Origin: Deefgea rivuli DSM 18356
GTDB taxonomy: Bacteria; Pseudomonadota; Gammaproteobacteria; Burkholderiales; Chitinibacteraceae
DNA: 64,000 nt
Assembly (NCBI RefSeq): GCF_000620145.1
Contig: NZ_JHVM01000003.1
Coordinates: 495,007 to 559,006, forward strand
Direction of reading: 5' to 3'
A model generated the notes under the pieces. It ran no database searches. It had not been told where the DNA came from and saw only the letters and a list, made by a program, of their open reading frames with translations. A program made the position numbers and the translations under genes. Within the stretch, counting starts at the first letter, position 1. Each line of letters begins with the position of its first letter. This document shows positions 46,857 through 55,581 of the stretch, in pieces.

Positions 46857-46919
46857 TGTCCACCAGACCCGGGACAGTCCATATAGGCCTGAAATGTCTA
46901 TTACACCCGGAGCAGTCCA
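46857..46919. repeat. Two tandem IS3-type right ends
   Basis: TGTCCACCAGACCCGGGACA followed by GTCCA (46857-46881) is the right terminus of the transposase remnant. A degenerate second copy, TGTCTATTACACCCGGAGCA followed by GTCCAA, lies at 46894-46919. The second end implies that another related element once stood here. Confidence 0.55.
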
Positions 46920-46986
46920 AGCTAAAAAATAATTAATTCCACAATATAGTTACTTTATTAAGCGCTACAGGTTAAATAAGGTGGGT

Positions 46987-47478
46987 TTACGCTATTTGCG
47001 CCTGGCCCACATGATGATAAGCACGATTAAAATAAACCAAGCCTTGCTCACATTCGCTTTGCTGAATAGCGACAATAGGGCAAATAAAAATAGTATGCGT
47101 GCCGACTTCTTGAATTTGTTCAATCTGACAATCAAAACTCACTAATGCATCCTCTAAAACAGGCGCCCCCGTTTTTAATTGGGTCCAGCTGCCATATTGA
47201 AAGCGCTCTTCTGAATTGATAGGGGATGAAAATACATTAGAAATAGGCTGATGATGCACACCTAAAACATTCACCGTTAAAATTTTATTGGCTATAAAAT
47301 GAGTGTGTGATCTCGCTGATTTATTCATGCAGACCAATAATGTTGGTGGTGTATCAGTAATACTGCAAACTGCAGAAGCAGTGAAGCCATGACGACCCGA
47401 TGCACCTGTCGTAGTCACTACATTGACCGCACCCGTTAACAACGACATTGCACTTCGATAGTCTGTTGCTTCAATCAT
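46987..47478 (-). CDS. Flavin reductase family protein (HpaC/RutF-like)
   Basis: A 163-residue FMN-binding split-barrel protein. It begins ATDYRSAMSLLTGAVNVVTT, then GRHGFTASAVCSITDTPPTLLVCMN, then a late GLVYFNRAYHHVG, the standard layout of short-chain NADH:flavin reductases that supply reduced FMN to monooxygenases. AGGAA is just upstream of the start. It follows mesX and mesD on the same strand after about 200 bases, so it is the natural electron supplier for the putative oxygenase MesX. Confidence 0.9.
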   Translation of the reverse strand: MIEATDYRSAMSLLTGAVNVVTTTGASGRHGFTASAVCSITDTPPTLLVCMNKSARSHTHFIANKILTVNVLGVHHQPISNVFSSPINSEERFQYGSWTQLKTGAPVLEDALVSFDCQIEQIQEVGTHTIFICPIVAIQQSECEQGLVYFNRAYHHVGQAQIA

Positions 47479-47681
47479 CACATTATTCCTAAATTAAACC
47501 GTACTATTAAATCTGAAAATGACATTCTATTGCGTGCACTAGGTACATTATCTACAGCGGTGCTGAATTGAATGGAAAAGACCCGATGCAGATACGCAGA
47601 GAAAGAATCAAATTGACTAAGCTCATTCGAAACTCATGGCAATAGACCCGATTTCTCTGCTTTCTGCTTTGAAAGATTTTT

Positions 47682-48710
47682 CTAGGCTAATAATTCGTTG
47701 CGAACGATTTGCGCACCAGCAGTTAAAGCATTGAGCTTGCCTCGTGCGACTTCACGCGGCAAAGGTGCCATACCACAATTGGTGCAAGGGTAGAGCTTAT
47801 CCGCATCGACAAATTGCAGGGCTTTTCGCAGCGTATCTGCGACTTCCTCAGCGGTTTCAATGGTATGGCTTGCCACATCAATTGCCCCTACCATCACTTT
47901 TTTGCCGCGAATCAGTTCAATCAGATCCATTGGCACTCGCGAATTTTGACATTCTAGTGAAACGATATCAATATTCGATTTTTGCAGTTTTGGGAAAGAT
48001 TCTTCATAGTGGCGCCATTCTGAACCTAATGTTTTTTTCCAATCGGTATTGGCTTTAATACCGTATCCATAGCAAATATGTACGGCAGTTTCACATTGAA
48101 GTCCTTCAATGGCTCTTTCTAAAGTAGGAATACCCCAGTCATTCACTTCATCAAAAAATACATTAAATGCAGGCTCATCAAATTGGATAATATCTACCCC
48201 AGCAGCCTCTAATTCACGGGCTTCCTGATTAAGAATTTTAGCGAATTCCCACGCCAGTTTTTCACGACTTCTATAATGACGATCATATAAGGTATCGATC
48301 ATCGTCATTGGCCCTGGCAAAGCCCATTTAATTGGCTGCGTGGTTTGCTGGCGTAAAAATTTGGCATCTTCAACAAAAACTGGTTTTGTCCTAGAAACCG
48401 CCCCCACCACGGTAGGTACACTTGCATCATAGCGATTACGAATTTTAATCGTTTCACGTTTTTCAAAATCAACGCCGCTGAGATGCTCAATAAATGTAGT
48501 GACGAAATGTTGGCGCGTTTGCTCTCCATCACTCACAATATGAATCCCTGCGTGTAATTGCTCTTGCAGTGATAAACGTAAAGCATCTAATTTGCCGTCT
48601 GTTAATTCTTGATCTTGTAATTTCCAAGGAGACCAAATTTTCTCAGGCTCTGCAAGCCAAGATGGCTTAGGTAAACTGCCAGCAGTTGAAGTCGGTAATA
48701 GTATTTTCAT
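47682..48710 (-). CDS. mesD: MesD-type folate-independent methionine synthase (core-MetE)
   Basis: A 342-residue protein equivalent to the C-terminal catalytic barrel of MetE. It transfers a methyl group to homocysteine. Zn ligands are visible as His and Cys in AVHICYGYG, Glu in VSLECQNS and Cys in LYPCTNCGM. DIIQFDEPAFNVFF is the homocysteine-site strand. The N-terminal folate half of MetE is absent. In the described MesD family this short enzyme needs the adjacent DUF1852 protein MesX and oxygen, and does not use methyl-folate. Here mesX lies 27 bases upstream, as in that family. ATG 48710 is preferred over a TTG two codons earlier. Confidence 0.88.
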   Translation of the reverse strand: MKILLPTSTAGSLPKPSWLAEPEKIWSPWKLQDQELTDGKLDALRLSLQEQLHAGIHIVSDGEQTRQHFVTTFIEHLSGVDFEKRETIKIRNRYDASVPTVVGAVSRTKPVFVEDAKFLRQQTTQPIKWALPGPMTMIDTLYDRHYRSREKLAWEFAKILNQEARELEAAGVDIIQFDEPAFNVFFDEVNDWGIPTLERAIEGLQCETAVHICYGYGIKANTDWKKTLGSEWRHYEESFPKLQKSNIDIVSLECQNSRVPMDLIELIRGKKVMVGAIDVASHTIETAEEVADTLRKALQFVDADKLYPCTNCGMAPLPREVARGKLNALTAGAQIVRNELLA

Positions 48711-48737
48711 AATCAATATCCGCGATGTTTTATTGAA

Positions 48738-49721
48738 TTAAAGAGTGCAATTAACAGCCCATTGCCCAAGAATGTCTTGGTATGGTTTGATGAAATGCTC
48801 TTCAACAAACTTCCCTTGCTCAACCGCTAGTCGGCTACGTTCTTCTCGATCATAAACAATGCGGGTTAATGAATAATCTTGGTGCTGTAAACTGGGTTGA
48901 TAAAATTTCCCTGCAACAGAATTGGCATTATAAATTTCAGGCCGATAAATCTTTTGGAACGCACCCATGGTGCTGATGGTGCTAATTAGCTCAAGATTCG
49001 TATAATCAGCCAGCAAATTACCAGAAAAATAAAATGCTAAAGGTGCAGCGCTATTTGCAGGCATGAAATAGCGAACCTGCAAACCCATCTTATTGAAATA
49101 TTCATCAGTAAGAGAGTATGCATCTTGGATGTATTCAACACCTAAGACAGGGTGCTGGTTTTCAGTCCGTTCATAGCTTCGACTGCTGGAAACACTTAAA
49201 CAAATCACCGGTTGTTTTTTAAATTTTTCTTTGTATGCCTTAGAGTTGATGAAACTTTTAAATAGCTTTCCGTGCAACTCACCATAATTTTCTGGCGTAC
49301 TAAAATGAGTTTGCTGTTTATTATGTTCCAGCAGCAAGACGCTAAAATCATAATCTCGCACATAAGAGGAGAAATTGTTTCCTAAAATTCCTTCGGTCTT
49401 CTCGTTGGTTTTATGATCAATAATACTGGTTTTTAATATTTCAATTAAAGGTAAGCCCTTAGTGCTATTTTCAGCATCAATATTCAACTCAACGGAAATA
49501 ATTTCAATTTCTACAGAATAACGATCTGATTTAGGGTTGTCCCAATGTGCTAGTTCATTGAAACGATTATTAATCATACTCAAAGTATTGCGCAGATTTT
49601 CTTGGCGGCGCTCTCCTCTGGCCAAATTCGCAAAATTGGTGGTGATACGCGTATTTTCTGCAGGCAGATAGTTTTCATCGAAACTAATGCTATTAATCGT
49701 AAATGTAAACTCTTTACTCAT
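48738..49721 (-). CDS. mesX: MesX, DUF1852 putative oxygenase required for MesD
   Basis: A 327-residue DUF1852 protein (FTFTINSISFDENYLPAENT; TTNFANLARGERRQENLRN; YSVEIEIISVELNI). The family is known from genetic work to be needed with MesD for methionine synthesis and is thought to act as an oxygen-dependent enzyme producing the methyl donor. His and Glu residues in the C-terminal half (QVRYFMPANSAAPLAFYFSG region and SLQHQDYSLTRIVYDREE) could bind a cofactor, but I cannot name ligands with certainty. It is the first gene of a leftward mesX-mesD-flavin reductase cluster. Confidence 0.88.
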   Translation of the reverse strand: MSKEFTFTINSISFDENYLPAENTRITTNFANLARGERRQENLRNTLSMINNRFNELAHWDNPKSDRYSVEIEIISVELNIDAENSTKGLPLIEILKTSIIDHKTNEKTEGILGNNFSSYVRDYDFSVLLLEHNKQQTHFSTPENYGELHGKLFKSFINSKAYKEKFKKQPVICLSVSSSRSYERTENQHPVLGVEYIQDAYSLTDEYFNKMGLQVRYFMPANSAAPLAFYFSGNLLADYTNLELISTISTMGAFQKIYRPEIYNANSVAGKFYQPSLQHQDYSLTRIVYDREERSRLAVEQGKFVEEHFIKPYQDILGQWAVNCTL

Positions 49722-49765
49722 TGTGATCTGGCATCCTAATTTCTGAGATAAAACCTGAATTTATT

Positions 49766-49873
49766 TCATACACTGCTTGTACTTTCAAATTCTTTCGGAT
49801 ACTCACAGTCAATCGTAATCCAAGTCTTTTCTAATTCATTTCTGATAGCATCATTAAACATTGGCAATAGCAT
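49766..49873 (-). CDS. Candidate 35-residue small protein upstream of mesX
   Basis: ATG at 49873 has AAGG nine bases upstream and a stop codon directly before in frame. The product reads MLLPMFNDAIRNELEKTWIT, then IDCEYPKEFESTSSV, which is protein-like and not repetitive. It ends 45 bases before mesX on the same strand. It may be a small protein of the methionine pathway, a regulatory leader peptide or a gene remnant. No family is recognised. Confidence 0.4.
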   Translation of the reverse strand: MLLPMFNDAIRNELEKTWITIDCEYPKEFESTSSV

Positions 49874-49929
49874 TGTTTAGCCTTCAGAACTCAGTGTGAT
49901 TTATACCTGAATCAGCCCATGAATAAAAA

Positions 49930-49942
49930 TGAACTAATTTCA
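49930..49942. promoter_or_regulatory. MetR-like binding site
   Basis: TGAACTAATTTCA is an exact TGAA-N5-TTCA, the consensus of the LysR-type methionine regulator MetR. It lies 57 bases upstream of the 35-codon ORF and about 210 bases upstream of mesX. The motif is short, so the context of a methionine operon is the main support. Confidence 0.55.
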
Positions 49943-50108
49943 GAAAAATCATGAGAGCCATTCATGAGTGGGTTTTGTGGGGTCAATTATCAGAATGAAG
50001 GCTAGAAAAATTGACTAAAACTGAGGAGTGGGGTTGCTTGAAACTGAGGGGCACAGCTTAAAACGGGCGCCAAAACTTAAGACAAATCAGTTATACAATG
50101 TCCCAAAG

Positions 50109-50226
50109 ATGCCCACTTAGGCCGTACAGCACTGGCACAAATTCAAAATAATGAAGGCCGCAACCTGATGGTTTGCGGCCTTTCGTTTTTCAGCCTTGGG
50201 CATCTACAGCTCGGCCAAAGCGGAAA
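50109..50226. repeat. Dispersed repeat A, copy 6
   Basis: The ends are ATGCCCACTTAGGCCG and TCGGCCAAAGCGGAAAT. The central hairpin at 50150-50185 is followed by GTTTTTC. About 50 central bases are identical to copy 2 at 25.8 kb. It lies in the gap between the mes operon control region and the end of the efflux operon. Confidence 0.8.
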
Positions 50227-50299
50227 TTTACTATATTTGCATTTTTTTCGTCTTATCGAAAAAATAGGTTAACAATAAGTAGTAAACAGGCAAATTAAT

Positions 50300-50728
50300 C
50301 TATTTTTTTACGCCGCCCTTCAGTAACTCCTGCAAGATGGCCATCAATACGGCAGCAGTCATACCGAACATTAAAATACCGTTGCCTGCTTCCAATGGGC
50401 CGAGTAATTTCCAGTCTTTACTCATTACCACGTCGCCATAACCCAAAGAAGTGAAATTCACTCCTGAATGGTAGACCGCGTCATACCAAACTGTAAATTC
50501 ACCCAGTTGCATAAACAGCCAGCCCCAGATCACAATTTGCAGGAAATTCCCCACGATTAGCATCATCATCACGAGCAACAAAGTCAGTAAGCCACCATTC
50601 ATGGTTTGTGGTTTGCCTAATCGTGAAGTTCGATGCGCATAAAAACGTAAAGCCAAACCCACTACGGCGACCTGCAAAATCAAACATAACAACATCACTG
50701 GCAAGCCAACTAATAAATTCATTAACAT
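50300..50728 (-). CDS. Two-TM ion channel domain protein
   Basis: A 142-residue membrane protein with an N-terminal helix, two further helices and between them the pore loop NFTSLGYGDVVM, which matches the TxGYGD potassium-channel filter with Ser-Leu for Thr-Val. It belongs to the Ion_trans_2 type. It lacks cytoplasmic regulatory domains. The ATG lies two bases after the stop of the DUF2955 gene, so it is probably the last gene of the efflux operon. Whether the channel serves that system or is only co-transcribed is open. Confidence 0.8.
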   Translation of the reverse strand: MLMNLLVGLPVMLLCLILQVAVVGLALRFYAHRTSRLGKPQTMNGGLLTLLLVMMMLIVGNFLQIVIWGWLFMQLGEFTVWYDAVYHSGVNFTSLGYGDVVMSKDWKLLGPLEAGNGILMFGMTAAVLMAILQELLKGGVKK

Positions 50729-50730
50729 CT

Positions 50731-51777
50731 TTAAATACCTCGCAGTAAGGCTCGTGCTGGCCGTAGCCTAGTCCGAGTAAATTCTAATCCATAAATTGCA
50801 GCCCAAGCATACAAGGCGATAGCGGTAAATAACGCTAAACGAATCGCTGCTGCACGGTAAACATCATTGCCATTCGCGCTATCCTGCACGGCGGGGCCAA
50901 TAAAAATCAGCAGGGTAATCAGTGCATTCATCCAGAATGACGGTGGATAGGCGCTAGAGCAAAGACGATACAAGCGCTGTGCTAGCCAGCCACTCACCAA
51001 CATGATCCACAGGCTAAACATCCAGAGTGAAGGCCATAAAGTCAATCCTGCCCAGACCAGCATCGCGAGTAGCGCCCCCAAAAAGGTTGAGCCGACTAAC
51101 TCACGCCCAGCTTGCTTGGCACTGAGCGTACCAGCCTGCTGGCTGAGCGCCGTCGTTTTCATGATCGCCGCCATATAGAACGCCGGATTTTGTAGAGCCA
51201 AAATCAATACGGGTAATACGATCACAACGCCGCGTATCGCAATCCAGCCTGCCGCCTCCGCATCAGGGGCTGGCTGCGGTTTTTTCTCGGATACCTGTGC
51301 ATCAGGGAAAATGGTAAATGCGATAAAACCGCTGAACGAGCCCAACAAGACGCCCGCAGCCAAGGCTTGAATCACAGCGGTGGCCGCCGCCTGCTCTTGC
51401 ACCCCTGCAACAGGAATCAGTGTAAACGAGAGCACCAGTATATTTAGCAGTGGATTGGCATTGCGATTACCCCAATAAAACAAGACAAACAGCACGACCG
51501 CGATCAGCAAAACAGCCATGAATGCATAGTTTTCTAATAAAGGAACCAGCAGTACGCCAATTCCCGTGAGTAGCATTAACAGCACCGCCAGCACCGCGCT
51601 TTTTAATAAAGGCAGTGGCTTGGGCTGGCTAAGTAATAGCACCGCAATGAGCAGGCTGATATGGGGAATACTTAATGTCAAAAAACCATATGCTGCAGGC
51701 AGTGCGATCCCCATCCCCAGCATTAGCCGCAATACGGGGCGACTTGAAGCATCGATCCAAGCTCGTTTAGTAAACAT
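50731..51777 (-). CDS. DUF2955/FUSC-like inner membrane protein
   Basis: A 348-residue protein with about ten membrane helices in two sets (about 15-165 and 185-340) separated by a charged linker (PDAQVSEKKPQPAPDAEA). This layout is typical of DUF2955 proteins related to the AaeB/FUSC permeases that partner HlyD-type adaptors in efflux of aromatic acids and similar compounds. Its start overlaps the end of the adaptor gene by eleven bases. With the adaptor and the NodT factor it forms a plausible tripartite pump. The substrate is unknown. Confidence 0.82.
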   Translation of the reverse strand: MFTKRAWIDASSRPVLRLMLGMGIALPAAYGFLTLSIPHISLLIAVLLLSQPKPLPLLKSAVLAVLLMLLTGIGVLLVPLLENYAFMAVLLIAVVLFVLFYWGNRNANPLLNILVLSFTLIPVAGVQEQAAATAVIQALAAGVLLGSFSGFIAFTIFPDAQVSEKKPQPAPDAEAAGWIAIRGVVIVLPVLILALQNPAFYMAAIMKTTALSQQAGTLSAKQAGRELVGSTFLGALLAMLVWAGLTLWPSLWMFSLWIMLVSGWLAQRLYRLCSSAYPPSFWMNALITLLIFIGPAVQDSANGNDVYRAAAIRLALFTAIALYAWAAIYGLEFTRTRLRPARALLRGI

Positions 51778-52897
51778 AGGACAGCAGGCTCATTAACTTA
51801 ATCAGCTGCTCACCCAAGAAGCGCATCACGCCGCTATCTTCGGTATAAATAATCACATCGGCCTGCCCGCCAACTCGCACGCCCTTGAGGCGCTTGACCT
51901 CACTTGGATCAAACTCGACCACCACTGGAAAACGCTGCGCCTGACGCAACCAATCGCGGTTGTTTTCGATTGTGGGCAAGCTGCCTGCGGTGCTTTCTCC
52001 CGAATTCACACCACTCCCCACGCTGCGCACTCGACCTTTGAGCACTTCACCGGGCATTGCATCCAGCACGATGCCCACCTCAAGACCCGGTTTGACATGA
52101 CCGAGGTTATTTTCGGTCATTTCGGCGCTAATCCATAAATCGTGAGTTGCAATCAGCGTCATCATCGGGCTACCCGCTGGGGCAAATTGCCCCACATCAC
52201 TGCGTAAATCAGTGACCAAACCGCGTGATGGCGCGGTGACTGTGGTGCGCTGCAAATCGAGTTCCGCCTTGGCAATCGCAGCGCGGGCACTCGCCAACTT
52301 GGCATTATCATCCCCCGTGCCACCCACATTTTCTTGTGCCCTCACCACCTCCGCCTCAGCCGCAGAGACTTGTGCGCGGGCTTGCTCGCGGCTAGCACGT
52401 GCGACTTCGAGTCGACGCACCGAAATGGCACCGGGATCTTCTGCATATAAATGCTCTTGCCGTAAAGCATCCTGCTCGGCTTTCACGCGATTTGCCTGCG
52501 CTGCGCGCAAAGAGGCTTGCGCCGAACTCACTCCCGCCGTCGCCGCACCCACACTACTTTTGGCAGCGGCTAAATCGGCCTTAGCGCGATCCAAGGCAAT
52601 CTGATACTGATTGCTATCCACGGCAAATAAAGGCTGACCTTTTTGCACCTCTTTATTATCTTTCACAAAGACTTGTTTCACGATACCAGGCACTTCGACG
52701 GCCACCGGCACCACAAAAGCTTGTACGCGGGCTTGTGAGGAATGTGGTGTCAATCGGTCGGAGGCAAAATACCATAGCAAGCTCAATATAATCAGCAACA
52801 GTAAAAGCCAAGAAGCCGCACGCGCCGCGCGCCCAGGTGTCGCCGTAGTTTCTGTAGCAGGCGTATCGCTGTTCGGCGACGTATTCACATCAGTCAT
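51767..52897 (-). CDS. HlyD/EmrA-family efflux adaptor
   Basis: A 376-residue periplasmic adaptor. A cytoplasmic tail leads to one membrane helix (SWLLLLLIILSLLWYF, about 29-45), followed by a barrel/lipoyl half (VAVEVPGIVKQVFVKDNKEVQKGQPLF). A helical hairpin spans about 95-205, and the returning half is TTVTAPSRGLVTDLRSDVGQF. It closely follows the EmrA/AaeA pattern. It sits between the outer-membrane factor gene (40 bases) and the DUF2955 permease gene, matching their use in one export complex. Confidence 0.9.
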   Translation of the reverse strand: MTDVNTSPNSDTPATETTATPGRAARAASWLLLLLIILSLLWYFASDRLTPHSSQARVQAFVVPVAVEVPGIVKQVFVKDNKEVQKGQPLFAVDSNQYQIALDRAKADLAAAKSSVGAATAGVSSAQASLRAAQANRVKAEQDALRQEHLYAEDPGAISVRRLEVARASREQARAQVSAAEAEVVRAQENVGGTGDDNAKLASARAAIAKAELDLQRTTVTAPSRGLVTDLRSDVGQFAPAGSPMMTLIATHDLWISAEMTENNLGHVKPGLEVGIVLDAMPGEVLKGRVRSVGSGVNSGESTAGSLPTIENNRDWLRQAQRFPVVVEFDPSEVKRLKGVRVGGQADVIIYTEDSGVMRFLGEQLIKLMSLLSYVY

Positions 52898-52937
52898 GAA
52901 GTTCTCAATATAAATTCAGTGTGGGTCGTCGTCGTAC

Positions 52938-54464
52938 TCAAGGGGTAGCGGGCAATGGTGTATCCAGCAAATCACCCCAATCAGTACGCATTTTCATCAT
53001 TTGCAATGTTTCATCATCGAGTAAAGGGCGTGAGCGCCCTTGTTCCCATCCGCCGCCCATGGCTTTGTAGATGGCAATCAAACTGCTAATGGCATTACCG
53101 CGATTACTGACCACTCGATCTTGTTGACTAAACAAAGATCGCTGAGCATCCAATACCCGCTGAAAATCAGATATCCCTTCACGATACTGAATCATCGCAA
53201 TATCCAAGGAGCGCCGTGCAGCAACTTCCGTCTGCGCCAGCCAAGACATTTGCTCCAGATTTTTAGCATAGGAAACCGCCGCATCATCCACATCCCGCGC
53301 TGCCTGCAAAAGCGTGTCTTGATAGACCTCGGCCAATTGCTGGAAGCGCGCATCTTGCACCCTGACATTATTGCGAATGCGGCCATAATCAAACACATTC
53401 CACTTTAAACTAGGGCCAATTCCTAGGTCCAAATTGGTTGGCGAGCCACTTAAAGACGTCGCCGAAAGCCCGAGCGAGCCTAATAAACTCAAAGATGGAT
53501 ACAAATCGGCTTCTGCAACACCAATCAGAGCCGATTGCGCTGCCATTTGCCGTTCTGCCACACGCACATCAGGACGGCGTAGCAAGGCATCGGCTGGCAA
53601 GTCAACAATCAAATTGAGCCCCGCACTTGGAATAATCCCCTTGCCCCCCACCATTTCTGCGAGTGGGCCGGGCGGACGAGCTAAAATCGTCGCCAGCGCA
53701 TTTTGTGTTTTACGTAAGCTAGCTTCAAGTTCAGGAATGCTCGAAACCGTACTGAGATATTGCGTTTTGGCTTGCTGCACATCCAACTCAGATTCATTGC
53801 CGCTTTTAAATAAACGCTGGGTAATTTCTAGGCTGCGTTTTTGGATCGCGGCGTTGTCATGTACGATTTGTAAACGCGCCTCCAAAATACGAATCGAAAC
53901 GTACAAGTCCGCCGTCTGTGCCACCATCAGCACCTGTAAATCATCGTACTTTGCTAGCGTCGCAAAATAACTCGCATCGGCGGCCTCAATTCCACGACGA
54001 AAACGCCCCCAAAAGTCGATCTCCCAGCCCAAATTAAAACTTGCACTGTATTGCCGCATACCTTGGCTCGAGGAAGGCGTTCCGCCGCCAAATTGGCGGC
54101 GTTCAGTCTCAAGCACGCTGCCGCTCACTTGCTGCAACTGCGGATACAGCATGCTGCCCGCAATTCCCAATTGCGCGCGCGCCTCAAGAATGCGTAAACC
54201 TGCGGTGCGTAGATTGTGGTTTTTACTGAGGGTTTCACTGATCAGTTGATTGAGTACGGGGTCATTAAAATGATGCCACCATGTATCAAGCTGGGGGTCA
54301 GTGGCGATTTTTGGTGCGTCATTCAAACTCGTGCTTTGCCAATCGGCGGGTAGCTCACTACTGGGGCGCACATATTGCGGCCCCAGTGTTGTACACGCAG
54401 ACAACATAGCCACCCACAGCACCACCGATAGCTGTAGTAGTTTTGTGAATTTTAATGACTGCAT
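52938..54464 (-). CDS. NodT-family outer-membrane efflux lipoprotein
   Basis: A 508-residue TolC-like factor. ATG 54464 is chosen because AGGA lies five bases upstream. It yields a signal peptide ending in LSAC (lipidated Cys), followed by TTLGPQYVRPSSELPADW, the standard NodT start. Two OEP repeats follow (RTAGLRILEARAQLGIAGSM; RRPDVRVAERQMAAQSALIG). It would form the trimeric outer-membrane channel for the adjacent adaptor and permease. It could also serve the RTX exporter, which lacks its own outer-membrane component, but nothing in the sequence shows this. The start overlaps the preceding gene's stop. Confidence 0.92.
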   Translation of the reverse strand: MQSLKFTKLLQLSVVLWVAMLSACTTLGPQYVRPSSELPADWQSTSLNDAPKIATDPQLDTWWHHFNDPVLNQLISETLSKNHNLRTAGLRILEARAQLGIAGSMLYPQLQQVSGSVLETERRQFGGGTPSSSQGMRQYSASFNLGWEIDFWGRFRRGIEAADASYFATLAKYDDLQVLMVAQTADLYVSIRILEARLQIVHDNAAIQKRSLEITQRLFKSGNESELDVQQAKTQYLSTVSSIPELEASLRKTQNALATILARPPGPLAEMVGGKGIIPSAGLNLIVDLPADALLRRPDVRVAERQMAAQSALIGVAEADLYPSLSLLGSLGLSATSLSGSPTNLDLGIGPSLKWNVFDYGRIRNNVRVQDARFQQLAEVYQDTLLQAARDVDDAAVSYAKNLEQMSWLAQTEVAARRSLDIAMIQYREGISDFQRVLDAQRSLFSQQDRVVSNRGNAISSLIAIYKAMGGGWEQGRSRPLLDDETLQMMKMRTDWGDLLDTPLPATP

Positions 54465-54465
54465 T

Positions 54466-55581
54466 TCATTCCTGTACTGCATCGGCAGCATCTACTTCGG
54501 TGCTTTCAACGTTTTGTATCGTGACCCACGCCATAAAGATTTGATAGCCTAATGCCAGCAACACCGCGCCCACAAACATCCCCAAAATTCCCGCCGATAC
54601 CATGCCGCCCAAAGCACCCAATAAAATCACTGGCATTGGCGCATCGACACCACGGCCCAACAAAATGGGTTTCAATACGTTATCTGCCATGCCCACTACG
54701 ACTAGAATGATCGAATACAAAACCGCAGGCACCGTGTCATAGCTGCCACTCATCCAAATATACGCAATCGCGGGCAAGCTAATGAGCAAGGCAGGCAACT
54801 GAGCAATACCCAATACCAAAGCCACAATCGCCAAGATACCAGCAAATGGAATACCCGCAATCAGCAATGCAATCCCCACCAAAATCGCTTGAAAAAACGC
54901 AATCCCAATGACGCCCTGAGCCACCGCACGAATTGTCGCGGTCGATAAAGTTGCAAATTCATCGCCCTTCGCTGCACCAACAAAACGGCGGCTAATTGCC
55001 CGTGCACTATGCTGACCATCTTGACCGTAAGCCATAATCACGCCAGCAATAATGAAAGAAAATAAAAATTTCAACATATCGCCACCAATGCCTGCGACCA
55101 AGCCTAGGGCTTTTTTCGTAACATCGCCAATTTTAGGTTGCATAGACTGAATCAATGCAGGCAAATCAGTCGCCGCCGCATGCCAAAACGTATACAGCTT
55201 CGCGCCAATAATCGGCCAACTAGCAACTGTTTCTGAAGGCAGCGGAATTGCCAAGCTATTATCTTTAGCGCCATGCACCAAATCAATAATGGAATCACCA
55301 AAGGAGCTAGCAAGGATCACCGTAGGAACTACAATCAGCAATACGCCCAGCAAAACCAAAACAGTCGCCGCACGACCTTGTTTCCCATCAAAGCGACGGG
55401 CTATTCTTTGATGCAAAGGAAATAAGGTCACCGCCAAAATCAGCGCCCATAGCATCATGCTCATAAAAGGCGAAAAAATTTTGTAGCAGAATGCAATTAA
55501 AACCGTGATCAAACCCGCTTGAATCAAAACATCCAATAAACGCCGCGATAATTTTTGTTCTAATTCATTGAAACTTAACAT
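54466..55581 (-). CDS. AI-2E/PerM-family transporter
   Basis: A 371-residue membrane protein with about eight helices: a first pair near 20-60, FSPFMSMMLWALILAVTLFP, VLVLLGVLLIVVPTVILA, and the re-entrant C-terminal set LGIAQLPALLISLPAIAYIW and GRGVDAPMPVILLGALGG. The last is the signature region of the AI-2E/PerM family (autoinducer export, Na+/H+ antiport or unknown substrates). AAGGAG precedes the ATG. It is the first gene of the leftward operon, coupled by overlap to the NodT gene. Confidence 0.88.
   Translation of the reverse strand: MLSFNELEQKLSRRLLDVLIQAGLITVLIAFCYKIFSPFMSMMLWALILAVTLFPLHQRIARRFDGKQGRAATVLVLLGVLLIVVPTVILASSFGDSIIDLVHGAKDNSLAIPLPSETVASWPIIGAKLYTFWHAAATDLPALIQSMQPKIGDVTKKALGLVAGIGGDMLKFLFSFIIAGVIMAYGQDGQHSARAISRRFVGAAKGDEFATLSTATIRAVAQGVIGIAFFQAILVGIALLIAGIPFAGILAIVALVLGIAQLPALLISLPAIAYIWMSGSYDTVPAVLYSIILVVVGMADNVLKPILLGRGVDAPMPVILLGALGGMVSAGILGMFVGAVLLALGYQIFMAWVTIQNVESTEVDAADAVQE

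Larger units (their letters stand above)
49722..50108. other. Leader and control region of the mes operon
   Basis: This holds a 35-codon ORF and a MetR-like site, described separately. I saw no SAM or cobalamin riboswitch fold by eye. The part from 49980 to 50108 contains only low-complexity AAACTGAGG-like repeats. Confidence 0.4.

Noticed and set aside
49722..50108. SAM or cobalamin riboswitch upstream of the mes operon
   Set aside because: I could not find the conserved stems or box elements of either class by eye. A covariance search would be decisive.
52212..52604. 130-codon plus-strand frame
   Set aside because: It is a shadow of the Ala-rich helical hairpin of the HlyD/EmrA adaptor encoded on the opposite strand.
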